Assembly (NCBI GenBank): GCA_012519845.1
Contig: JAAYPK010000102.1
Coordinates: 23,779-87,778 of the forward strand
Source: Clostridiales bacterium
GTDB lineage: Bacteria > Bacillota > Clostridia > Clostridiales > Clostridiaceae
Reading direction: 5' to 3'
Length of the DNA: 64,000 nucleotides
Below are positions 8,073 to 16,479 of the stretch, piece after piece. A model generated the notes under the pieces. It made no database searches, was not told the origin of the DNA, and saw only the letters and a list, made by a program, of their open reading frames with translations. Each line of letters opens with the position of its first letter. The stretch's first letter is position 1. The translations under genes were made by a program, and so were the position numbers.

Positions 8073-11000
8073 GATTGATTTATAGGTATTCTAATAAATA
8101 AATTTCTCAGGTTGTATTCCTCATATTTTTTTTCATTTTTACTATTTCTGTTATACTCCCCTCGTAATGCCTCAAAAACTTTATTTACATCTATCGTTCC
8201 ATATCCCCATTCTGGATTAGGATAACTGTCTCCTTTTCTAGTATTTACTCCTCTTATTACATATGAAGTAATTTCCTTAGAATATATCTCTGGCTTATTA
8301 TTGTCTATAACTGCCCATTCTAATATCAAAGCACATATTCCTGCCACCAAAGATGCTGCTACAGAAGATCCAGAAGAAACTCCAACTCCTCCATTAAGCT
8401 TAATAATAGGAGCATTAATTCCACCTGCTGCAATATCAGGTTTTATTGTTCCGTCTAGTGTATATCCCCTTCCAGAACTTCCAACTGTTGCATTATTATT
8501 TTGATTATAATATGCAACTGACAAAGCAGTATCTGAAACTGAAGGAATAGTAAGAGTAATATATTGGTTTGGTTCCAAAAACTTAGTATCTCCATTTAAT
8601 AATTCTCTCTGTGGAAGCCATGACCAATATTTCATATTTACTAAATACTCCCCATAAATTATAAACTTCCATATTCCAGGCTTTAAATTAAAAGCTTTTA
8701 TCCCTATTGATTCATTTCCATTTTGCTCATTAGATAAATCATATTTTATCATCATTTCTGTTCCTTCATAAACAAATTTTACTCTTTCTGCATGAGTAGT
8801 TTTTGATGATATTTTATCAATTATTTCTCCTGAAGGCGATACTATTGATACTGCTATAACATCAGGTATTTTTGCCCATATTTGAAATCCTAAAGATTTT
8901 TGTTTTTCTGAGATTTTAATTTCTATAGTGCTTTTATTTCCAATTTCATTAAATGTGCCTTCAAAATGAGTATCAGTATCTCCTTGATTACCTGTACCTG
9001 TAACGCAAATTGCCCTAGCTTGCCTTGAAAATACATCTATAGATCCTGATATCTCATCTTTACCATCATGAGCACCTATATTGGTACCTAAATTAAATAA
9101 TAAAACAACAGGCCTTTTCATTTCACTAGACACTAAGGATACATATCTATTTGCTAATAATATGTTTGTGCTATCATATTTCCACCTATTATCTGCATCA
9201 ACTCCTGAATACTTCAACATATTATTATTTATTTCTTTAAGCTTTACAATAACAAAGTCAACTGCTGGTGCAGCTCCTATTACTGTTTCATTTTGTCCTC
9301 TAGCTCCTGCTATTCCTGCTGCCATAGTGCCATGTCCATTTTCGTCTTTACTTGGCACTATCTTATAAGGATCTTCTCCATTTCTAGATGCTTTTATTGC
9401 TTCATTAATTTGTTCACGTGTATATTCTGTTCCTAATTTTACTCCATAAATATCCCCTTTAGAGTCAATTGTTTGATCCCATATTCTTAGTATTCTTGTA
9501 GTACCATCCTCCCTTTGAAATTCTTCATTTAAGTAATCTATTCCAGTATCAAGTATAGCTATAAGAACTCCCCTTCCATCTAAATTTAAATAGGGATTAT
9601 TATGAAAATTAATCGCATTACTTGCTTCTAATGGAGTAATATTATTTAATGTATATATTTGAGGTAAATACGGATTAATAAATCTTTTTATATATTTACT
9701 TATTTCATCTATTTCTCCTACCGGAGTAAAAATTATTCCATATGACTCATTAAGCACCACAGTAGAAACATTAGGAATGTTATTTGCTTTTAAGAACTCA
9801 CTTGGCACAGAAAGCTCTACCAAAAATGAAACTATTTCTGATTTATCTGAATATAATTTATAAAATTCAACTAAATCATCATATCCATCTAATATCAGTC
9901 TATTATCTCTATATGATTCTCCTTTTATTATGTTTAACGTTGATTCTAATATCCCCATAGTATCGTATAAACAAACCTCTCCATAACCAAAACTAGGGTC
10001 TGGATAGACAATATCTCTTCTCTCTTTTTTAGCTCCAAGTATTAAGTAATATTTTAATCTATCTCCAAATAAAAAAATATCATTTCTTCTTATTATCCCC
10101 CACTCCATCATTAAAGCAGCAAGTCCACTTACATGAGGTGTTGCCATTGATGTACCTGACTTTCTATCAAAGGAACCATTAGGTGCAACTGATGAAATTC
10201 CTTCACCAGGTGCTACTAGGTCAGGCTTTGACTCATCATAATAAGAAACTCTTCCTCTACCACTAAATGGTGAAATATTTCTTGTTATATAATTATAGCT
10301 ACCTACAGAAATAACTCCATACACAGTGGCAGGAATTCCTAAAGTATTATTTACTGTTGGATTGAGAAACTTGGTATTTTCATTTAACCCCTCAGAAATT
10401 GGAAGCCACATGTCAAATATTCCTTCATATTCATTAATTATTTTCATTATTATTTTCCATTGCCCAGGAATAATAATATTTCCCTCACTAATTAATGAAA
10501 TTCCTATTTCACCACTTATATCAAAAGGACGTGGTCCAGTGTTATATATTTGATATTGATTTCCGGAGATAACCCCAGTATTAAAGCCTTCTTCTATTAT
10601 TATAGCCCCTGATGATACTCCTGTTGGTGCAATTAACTCTAAGGATACTTTAGGTAATATTGATTTGTATAAATTAATTACAACAGCAGTTTCACCTTGA
10701 GAAACATTAAAAGTAACTACATTTTCTTTTTCAAGATTTCCTCCAACATGATGAGCTGCATTTCCCTCATTGCCTGCTGCAACAGCAATAGTAACTCTTT
10801 CTAAAGTAGCTATTGTATTTATATATTGTTCTAATAAGCTACTTCCATTATGTGCTCCATCATTAGTGCTTAAACTTAAGTTTATTACTAAAGGCATTTT
10901 TAATTCTGAGGCCTTGTCGATTAAAAATTTTATTCCTTTCATTATATAGGTACTAAGAGAAAATAAACCTCTACTACTTTTAACCATCATAATTGAACTT

Positions 11001-11638
11001 TTAGGTGCCACGCCATAATATTTAGGATTAATTTTCCCTCCTGCACATGCTATTCCTGCCACATGAGTTCCATGTTCTATTACATCATAAAAAGGCACTA
11101 TTTTAAATGGATCATCTTGTAGTAACGCTTCATTAATTTTGTTTTTATCGTATATTGCTCCATTCATACTTAAATCATAAATATACTCTATTCTAGTTGA
11201 ACCATCATCATTTCTAAAAGCTGGATGAGTATAATCTATTCCAGTATCAATAAATCCAATTACAATCCCTTCTCCATACAACCCATATTCATTTCTTACT
11301 CTATCTGCACATATAGCTTTATTACTCTCTATATCCGTTAAGTATAAACTCTTAGGTAATTCTATATATTGAACGTTCTCATTTTTAGCTAAATCTTCTA
11401 ATTTATTTATAGGTATTAATACTATTCCAAATCCATATCCTAAATCATTAAATTCCCCACCTATGGATTTTATAAATTCTCTAACTTCAACTGTTTTTTC
11501 TCCAAATAAAATGGTAACTTCAATTTTATTATCATTACTATTATAAATACTGCTAGACAAATTCAGTTTACCTAATACTTCCTTTGGAATTGTTCTAATT
11601 ATTTTATTAATCTCACCTAATATAACAATCTCCCCCAA
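8066..11638 (-). CDS. Csp germination protease, two subtilase domains in one chain
   Basis: Subtilisin-like serine protease of the Csp family, which activates SleC during spore germination. The 1190-aa chain holds two complete subtilase units. Unit 1 has Asp131 (FIDTGIDY), His189 (HGTHVAG), Asn290 (AAGNEG) and Ser497 (SGTSMATPH). Unit 2 has Asp697 (LDTGIDY), His769 (GHGTMAAG), Asn884 (GTGNQG) and Ser1092 (SGSSVAAS). Each is preceded by a prodomain-like region (about 1-100 and 585-685). Thus neither unit looks like a pseudoprotease by triad, unlike the CspA half of C. difficile CspBA. The start is uncertain: no ATG exists before codon 157, the TTG at 11638 has no ribosome site, and a strong GGGGGAG lies just inside the frame. 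sleC follows 50 bp downstream. Confidence 0.9.
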   Translation of the reverse strand: MGEIVILGEINKIIRTIPKEVLGKLNLSSSIYNSNDNKIEVTILFGEKTVEVREFIKSIGGEFNDLGYGFGIVLIPINKLEDLAKNENVQYIELPKSLYLTDIESNKAICADRVRNEYGLYGEGIVIGFIDTGIDYTHPAFRNDDGSTRIEYIYDLSMNGAIYDKNKINEALLQDDPFKIVPFYDVIEHGTHVAGIACAGGKINPKYYGVAPKSSIMMVKSSRGLFSLSTYIMKGIKFLIDKASELKMPLVINLSLSTNDGAHNGSSLLEQYINTIATLERVTIAVAAGNEGNAAHHVGGNLEKENVVTFNVSQGETAVVINLYKSILPKVSLELIAPTGVSSGAIIIEEGFNTGVISGNQYQIYNTGPRPFDISGEIGISLISEGNIIIPGQWKIIMKIINEYEGIFDMWLPISEGLNENTKFLNPTVNNTLGIPATVYGVISVGSYNYITRNISPFSGRGRVSYYDESKPDLVAPGEGISSVAPNGSFDRKSGTSMATPHVSGLAALMMEWGIIRRNDIFLFGDRLKYYLILGAKKERRDIVYPDPSFGYGEVCLYDTMGILESTLNIIKGESYRDNRLILDGYDDLVEFYKLYSDKSEIVSFLVELSVPSEFLKANNIPNVSTVVLNESYGIIFTPVGEIDEISKYIKRFINPYLPQIYTLNNITPLEASNAINFHNNPYLNLDGRGVLIAILDTGIDYLNEEFQREDGTTRILRIWDQTIDSKGDIYGVKLGTEYTREQINEAIKASRNGEDPYKIVPSKDENGHGTMAAGIAGARGQNETVIGAAPAVDFVIVKLKEINNNMLKYSGVDADNRWKYDSTNILLANRYVSLVSSEMKRPVVLLFNLGTNIGAHDGKDEISGSIDVFSRQARAICVTGTGNQGDTDTHFEGTFNEIGNKSTIEIKISEKQKSLGFQIWAKIPDVIAVSIVSPSGEIIDKISSKTTHAERVKFVYEGTEMMIKYDLSNEQNGNESIGIKAFNLKPGIWKFIIYGEYLVNMKYWSWLPQRELLNGDTKFLEPNQYITLTIPSVSDTALSVAYYNQNNNATVGSSGRGYTLDGTIKPDIAAGGINAPIIKLNGGVGVSSGSSVAASLVAGICALILEWAVIDNNKPEIYSKEITSYVIRGVNTRKGDSYPNPEWGYGTIDVNKVFEALRGEYNRNSKNEKKYEEYNLRNLFIRIPINQSQ

Positions 11639-11692
11639 ATATAATAATATATATTATATTCTTAATTGTTCCTTCTATTCCAAAAAATAAAT

Positions 11693-11734
11693 TAAAGGAT
11701 GTGTAAAATGACAAATCATTTTACACATCCTTTA
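11693..11734 (-). terminator. Terminator ending the amide-catabolic island
   Basis: A 19-bp perfect inverted repeat (arms TAAAGGATGTGTAAAATGA, loop CAAA on the plus strand) is followed on the minus strand by an A+T stretch containing TTTTTT. It lies 40 bp after the last island gene. The plus strand also has TTTTTT a little further out. Confidence 0.9.
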
Positions 11735-11773
11735 ATTTTATGCTTTTTTGTTTACTTGAATTCCTTCATTTAA

Positions 11774-13423
11774 TTATTTTCTACTGTATACTAATTTTCC
11801 ATCAATGAAGGTCATATTAACTTTTATTTCATTCATCTGTTCTTTAGGATAACTTAAGATATCTTCACTTAACACAATTAAGTCTGCTAACTTGCCACAT
11901 TCAATACTTCCTTTAATATCTTCTTCATATGATGAATAAGCCCCATTATACGTAGCACACCTTATAGCTTCCATTACACTTATCTTTTGTTTTTCATCAA
12001 ACTGATACTTTTCATTTCTATCATATCTATTTACTGCTCCATCTATTACACTTAATCCAACAGGCCCTGATGGTGCATCACTAGCAATTGATGGTTTCAT
12101 TCCAGCATCAATCATACTTCTTAATGCGATTAAATACTCACTTCTCTTAGGTCCATAAATTTCAGCATAATGCTTACCTTGAAATGTAATCATGCCAGAA
12201 TTTAATGTTGGACATATATTCATAGCCGCCATTCTCTTTATTAAATCTTCATCAACTATAGTACAGTGCTCTATTCTATTTCTTAGCTTTTTAGACTCTT
12301 CACCTTTAAATGCCTTTTCATAGCCTTCCACCATAAATTCAATAGCTAAATCTCCAATGGAATGAGCAGTGGCTTGACACTCAGCATCATTTATTTTCTT
12401 TATGTAATCTGCTGTTTCTTGTCTTTCCCATCCTAATACTCCGTGGATGCTCTTGTCATGACTATAAGGCTCACGAGTGGCACAAGAAGGTGCTCCACTA
12501 CCTCCATCAATCATAAATTTGCAGCCCCCAATTTTAAAGTGCTCATTTCCAAGTCCAGAAATTAATCCAAGAGACATGAAATGCTCATTTTGTTCGTATG
12601 AAAATGGCTTGCCATATATGCTATGAATAAACATATAGTCTCTAACTACAAATTCCCCATCCCTACACATCTTCTGCATAAGATGATAGGAACTTGGCCC
12701 ACATGCTCCACAATCATGAATAGAAGTTACACCATTTTCTAAAAGAAGCTTTTGGGATTTTAATGCAGCTGCTTTTTGCTCATCCACATTATAATTTACT
12801 TCTGACCATAGCTTGAAATGAGTATGATCCCTTACTAATCCTGTTAATTTTCCATTAACCACATCAATTTCATACTTTGGATATTTAGAAGCATCCTCTG
12901 GTCCATATACTCCTAAATACTCTAATGCCTTTGAATTATACATAGAAATGTGGCCTCCAATATGCATACATTGTACAGGATTGTTAGGGGCTATTTCATC
13001 TAGCTCTTCTAAAGTAGGGTGTCTTTTTTCTTCTAAAAACATAGGCTCATATCCCATACTAGATATCCACTCACCAGGCTTCTTGAAATCTACTGCCTTC
13101 TTTAATAATTCCAATATTTCCTTTACACTTTTACATTGATCCACACCTAAATTTATTATTGAAGAATCTACTGAATCCCCAAAAAAACCATTTAATATTG
13201 GATGAAAATGTGTATCAATAAGTCCTGGCATTAAGGTTTTTCCATGTAAATCAATTACCTCTGTTTCTTTATCTATTAGTTTAAGTAAATCTTCTGTTAA
13301 TCCAACAAATACTATTTTATTATCCTTCACTCCAACAGCTTGGGCTACATCATCCTTTGAATTAACAGTAACTACACTACCATTTATAAAAGCTATATCG
13401 ATGTGTGTTAGATTAACCTTCAT
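11774..13423 (-). CDS. YtcJ-type amidohydrolase (paralogue 1)
   Basis: Metal-dependent amidohydrolase of family 3, the YtcJ/N-substituted formamide deformylase-like group, expected to split amide or formamide bonds in the cytoplasm. Visible metal motifs are the His-x-His in LIDTHFHPILNG, ATAHSIGD, NRIEHCTIVDE and the late SDAPSGPVG. GSGAPSCATREPYSHD is shared with two paralogues in this island. The C-terminus carries the usual DIKGSIECGKLADLIVLSEDIL segment that closes the composite beta-sandwich. I chose ATG 13423 after AGGGGTGAG; the GTG nine bases upstream is within the ribosome site. The stop of the aminotransferase gene is 11 bp upstream, so the two are co-translated. The substrate is unknown. 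Confidence 0.88.
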   Translation of the reverse strand: MKVNLTHIDIAFINGSVVTVNSKDDVAQAVGVKDNKIVFVGLTEDLLKLIDKETEVIDLHGKTLMPGLIDTHFHPILNGFFGDSVDSSIINLGVDQCKSVKEILELLKKAVDFKKPGEWISSMGYEPMFLEEKRHPTLEELDEIAPNNPVQCMHIGGHISMYNSKALEYLGVYGPEDASKYPKYEIDVVNGKLTGLVRDHTHFKLWSEVNYNVDEQKAAALKSQKLLLENGVTSIHDCGACGPSSYHLMQKMCRDGEFVVRDYMFIHSIYGKPFSYEQNEHFMSLGLISGLGNEHFKIGGCKFMIDGGSGAPSCATREPYSHDKSIHGVLGWERQETADYIKKINDAECQATAHSIGDLAIEFMVEGYEKAFKGEESKKLRNRIEHCTIVDEDLIKRMAAMNICPTLNSGMITFQGKHYAEIYGPKRSEYLIALRSMIDAGMKPSIASDAPSGPVGLSVIDGAVNRYDRNEKYQFDEKQKISVMEAIRCATYNGAYSSYEEDIKGSIECGKLADLIVLSEDILSYPKEQMNEIKVNMTFIDGKLVYSRK

Positions 13424-13434
13424 TTTACTCACCC

Positions 13435-14760
13435 CTAAATAAATTCTTTGTCAACTATGCCAAGTACTTCTTCCAATTTTGCTAGTTCTTCTAATAGTTG
13501 TTCTTCAGTAATTATTAATGGTGGACATACAAATATCATATTTTCATGAGAATAAGTCATAAATCCTTTAGCCTTTAGTTTTCCTATAATTTTACCCATT
13601 ACTCCTTCTGGATCTTTACCATATGGTACTAATGGTTCCTTTGTTCCCTTATCCTTTACCAATTCCACTGCAGAGAATAATCCTATAGCACGAACATCAC
13701 CTACGCACTTGAACTTTTCCTTAAATTCTTCTAATTTTGATTTTAATACTGCTCCAACTTTATTAACATTTTCAAGAATATTAGCTTTCTTATAATAATT
13801 TACACAAGCTACACCAGCTGCACATGCTAATGGATGTCCACTATATGTTAATCCACAAGATAATAAATGATCATTAAAGTATGCTGCAATTTCTTTACTT
13901 ACTACACATCCTCCCAATTGAACATATCCACATGTAACACCTTTTGCAAAAGTTACAATATCAGGTTTAACACCAAAGTTTTCAAATGCAAACATTTTTC
14001 CTGTTCTGCCCCATCCAGCCATAACTTCATCACAAATCATCATTATTCCAAACTCATCACAAATTTTTCTTACTCCAGGTAAATAATTTTTAGGTGGAAT
14101 GATAATACCATTTGAACCAGTTATAGTTTCCATAACTATTGCAGCAACACTGTCAGGTCCTTCATAAATTATTTGTTCTCTTAATTTTGCCACATAGTAT
14201 TCTCCTGCTGCTTCTTCTGATTCAAATTGAATTTTTTCACGATAAACATAAGGATCAAAGAATTTAACAAAACCTGGGATACCTGGCTCTAATGGATATC
14301 TTCTTGGCTCACCAGTTAAATTACCTGCTCCAAAAGAAGATCCATGATAACTTCTATATCTACTAAATACTTTATTTCTGCCAGTATACATTCTTGCTAT
14401 TTTAATTGCATTTTCATTTGCATCTGCACCTGCATTTGTGAAAAATACCTTTCCCATATTATCTGGCATTAAATTAATTATCATTTCTGCTAAAGTTGCT
14501 CTAGACTCTACAGCATAGCTTGGTGCTACAAAGCAATATTGATCTACTTGCTTTTTTATTGCCTCAGCAATATCTTTATTTCCAAAACCAACATTCATAT
14601 TAACTAATTGTGATGACATATCTGTATATCTATTTCCATCATAATCCCACATGTAGATTCCTTCTGCCTTTTCAATTGGAATTGGATTTAATCCTCCTTG
14701 TTTACTCCAAGATTGTAAATTGTACTTTAATGATTTTTCTTTAATTTCTTCACCCTTCAT
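13435..14760 (-). CDS. Class III (omega-amino) PLP aminotransferase, taurine/omega-amino acid type
   Basis: Pyridoxal-phosphate aminotransferase of fold type I, class III, moving an amino group from a primary amine or omega-amino acid to a keto acid. The Schiff-base lysine is Lys273 in TFAKGVTCGYVQLGG, Asp244 (ICDEVMAGWGRTG) binds the pyridine nitrogen, and SYHGSSFGAGNLTG near 137-150 is the phosphate-binding region. The length of 441 aa is normal. The sequence resembles, from memory, taurine and beta-alanine type transaminases rather than ornithine ones, but the donor cannot be fixed. An iron alcohol dehydrogenase two genes upstream would suit reduction of its aldehyde product. SD is AAGGAAGGAG before ATG 14760. 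Confidence 0.85.
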   Translation of the reverse strand: MKGEEIKEKSLKYNLQSWSKQGGLNPIPIEKAEGIYMWDYDGNRYTDMSSQLVNMNVGFGNKDIAEAIKKQVDQYCFVAPSYAVESRATLAEMIINLMPDNMGKVFFTNAGADANENAIKIARMYTGRNKVFSRYRSYHGSSFGAGNLTGEPRRYPLEPGIPGFVKFFDPYVYREKIQFESEEAAGEYYVAKLREQIIYEGPDSVAAIVMETITGSNGIIIPPKNYLPGVRKICDEFGIMMICDEVMAGWGRTGKMFAFENFGVKPDIVTFAKGVTCGYVQLGGCVVSKEIAAYFNDHLLSCGLTYSGHPLACAAGVACVNYYKKANILENVNKVGAVLKSKLEEFKEKFKCVGDVRAIGLFSAVELVKDKGTKEPLVPYGKDPEGVMGKIIGKLKAKGFMTYSHENMIFVCPPLIITEEQLLEELAKLEEVLGIVDKEFI

Positions 14761-14787
14761 TTTTATATCTCCTTCCTTAAATAATAA

Positions 14788-14820
14788 AAAGGAGCAACAT
14801 CATATAGATGTAGCTCCTTT
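14788..14820 (-). terminator. Hairpin terminator or attenuator before the aminotransferase
   Basis: On the minus strand AAAGGAGCTACATC-tatat-GATGTTGCTCCTTT is followed by TTATTATT. It ends only 28 bp before the ATG, leaving no room for a promoter between. A TATAAT box lies at 14855-14860 upstream, with a poor -35 and a TTGCACA element at 14905-14911. The hairpin may thus both end upstream transcripts and attenuate the aminotransferase transcript. Confidence 0.75.
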
Positions 14821-14938
14821 GCTATCTATTTTATTATTTTTTATTTATGTTTTTATTATATCATCTATTTTTCAAAAGATAGACTTCATTTATCTAATAA
14901 TTTTTGTGCAAGTATATAAAACATCTCCTTTGAGCCTC

Positions 14939-15385
14939 TTATTTTTGAGGATCCCCTTTTACATCATTTATTTTATCTTCAATTTCTTTAGTTGCAGCAT
15001 CGTAATTTGTTCCTGCTATATTCTTAATCTTTTCCTTATTTTCATCTGAAATAATATAATTCTCAATTACAATAATTTTACCATCATCTACAACGTTTCC
15101 ATCATCATCAGTTGAAATACTTATATTATATTCAGAACCAATTTTATATTCAGGATTAAGAGTTAGAGGAATAAAGCCTGTAGCAGCCTCACTATTACCT
15201 TTAAAATAAACATGATAATATTTATTATCCCTTGCTTTAATTAAATGTGCCTCTGGATTTTTTTCTTCATCAATAACTTCTACATCGCCTACATTATTGA
15301 CTTTATCTTTTTTGTTTGAAAAAAAGTTATAAAATAAATAAACTAGGCAAAAGCCTAGTTTAAATAAATATATTTCATCCTCCAT
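14939..15385 (-). CDS. Small hypothetical protein with N-terminal hydrophobic segment
   Basis: Unrecognised protein of about 148 aa if it starts at ATG 15385, just past the stop of the C45 gene. It has one hydrophobic segment (about residues 5-22), a basic NKKDK stretch and an acidic soluble tail rich in Asp, Glu and Asn with a possible small beta domain (HVYFKGNSEAATGFIPL). The frame also runs upstream through the C45 gene, but that part looks like a shadow. Two oddities: the start has no good ribosome site (GGAGG lies just after the ATG), and the codons for the hydrophobic segment contain a perfect terminator-like palindrome at 15340-15361. It could be a 5'-truncated remnant rather than an intact gene. 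Confidence 0.45.
   Translation of the reverse strand: MEDEIYLFKLGFCLVYLFYNFFSNKKDKVNNVGDVEVIDEEKNPEAHLIKARDNKYYHVYFKGNSEAATGFIPLTLNPEYKIGSEYNISISTDDDGNVVDDGKIIVIENYIISDENKEKIKNIAGTNYDAATKEIEDKINDVKGDPQK
15340..15361 (-). terminator. Terminator-like palindrome after the C45 gene
   Basis: AAACTAGGC-TTTT-GCCTAGTTT on the minus strand, followed by ATTTATTTTATAACTTTTTTT, lies 26 bp after the C45 stop. It resembles the hairpin at 53627-53649. It falls inside the frame of the small hypothetical gene. Confidence 0.6.
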
Positions 15386-15386
15386 T

Positions 15387-16460
15387 TTAAATTCTAAATT
15401 TCTTATAAGGATTTTGACAAGGTTGTCCAAAAGAGATGTGCATTTCTCTTTCCTGAAGATCCATAATAATTGAAAAGACTGTTCCAATACCTCCACCATC
15501 TGGTCCGTTATTTTCTTCATGATGACATATAGATGAACTTGGATCTGTATGATTAGTAAAAACGGATTTAATATCCCTTAAAGTAACATGCCTAGCAGAT
15601 TCATTTATTATTTTATCTGCTCTTCCTTTTCTAATAAATGTATCTGGAAATTTACATTTTGCCGTATCTTTTCTGTTGCATTTTGGTAGCTTAAGACTTG
15701 TATAATGATTTGTATGAGTTAATATGCCATCCTTGGGATATATTGCCTCAAAATCATCTATTTCTATTTCGAAATCTATAGCTTCACCATATTCACTAGC
15801 AATTACTATATTTGCTGGACATCCTATTTTCGTATTGCTAACTATATTCATTGCCATTTCAAAGGTTTCTTGTTCCAAGATGCTTCTTAAAATAATATGT
15901 ATCGGTACACCAGAAGGAGTATCATTTACTGAAAGAGCATTAAAACACACTCCTATTCCATTTGCATTCATTCCTATTTTTCCTACTATTCCTGCTTCTG
16001 TCATAGTAGCTAAAGCTGGTTTACCATCTTTCTTAACTTTTAATAGCACTACTCCTCCAAGTATTTTTACTTTCCAATCCCAATTTTGACCTATATATGT
16101 TTTCTTATTATTAGTAGTATCACTGGTGGCTACTAATGAAGTACATCCATCACTTGTTAAATGAGTTCCTTGAAATACAAGCTCGCTTCTCACATTTAAA
16201 GCCAATATTTCTTCATATTCATATCCTGATCCATCAGCTATTCCTCTTATTTCTTGTAAGAATTCTGGGTTAAAATCTAAAATATCCTTTTCAAATTTAA
16301 GGGCTATTTTTTTTGCTGTCTCCCAATTAATATTTGAAAATTCCATAAACATGTTTTTATACACATTTATTGTTACATCTATATATTTCTTTGCCTTTGA
16401 TCCATATTGAAATCCAATTTCATAGCTATTTCCGCTCACCTCGATTACAGGTAAATTCAT
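15387..16460 (-). CDS. C45/Ntn-type N-acyl hydrolase (acyl-CoA:6-APA acyltransferase family)
   Basis: Predicted N-terminal-nucleophile amide hydrolase or acyltransferase of peptidase family C45, related to choloylglycine hydrolases and isopenicillin-N acyltransferase. Such enzymes mature by self-cleavage before a Cys; the candidate is Cys106 in SDGCTSLVAT, followed by IGQNWDW, a typical downstream segment. Before it lies the family's helical prosegment (GNSYEIGFQYG near residues 10-20, and NPEFLQEIRGIADGSG). The length of 357 aa is normal. No signal peptide is seen, so it should act in the cytoplasm. ATG 16460 follows AAAGGGGGG. Its place in the amide island suggests it releases an amine from an N-acyl compound. 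Confidence 0.82.
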   Translation of the reverse strand: MNLPVIEVSGNSYEIGFQYGSKAKKYIDVTINVYKNMFMEFSNINWETAKKIALKFEKDILDFNPEFLQEIRGIADGSGYEYEEILALNVRSELVFQGTHLTSDGCTSLVATSDTTNNKKTYIGQNWDWKVKILGGVVLLKVKKDGKPALATMTEAGIVGKIGMNANGIGVCFNALSVNDTPSGVPIHIILRSILEQETFEMAMNIVSNTKIGCPANIVIASEYGEAIDFEIEIDDFEAIYPKDGILTHTNHYTSLKLPKCNRKDTAKCKFPDTFIRKGRADKIINESARHVTLRDIKSVFTNHTDPSSSICHHEENNGPDGGGIGTVFSIIMDLQEREMHISFGQPCQNPYKKFRI

Positions 16461-16479
16461 AATAATCCCCCCTTTGTTA

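Noticed and set aside
15387..15520. Extension of the small hypothetical gene upstream into the C45 gene
   Set aside because: The overlapping 45 codons are antiphase to a conserved enzyme end and have no ribosome site.
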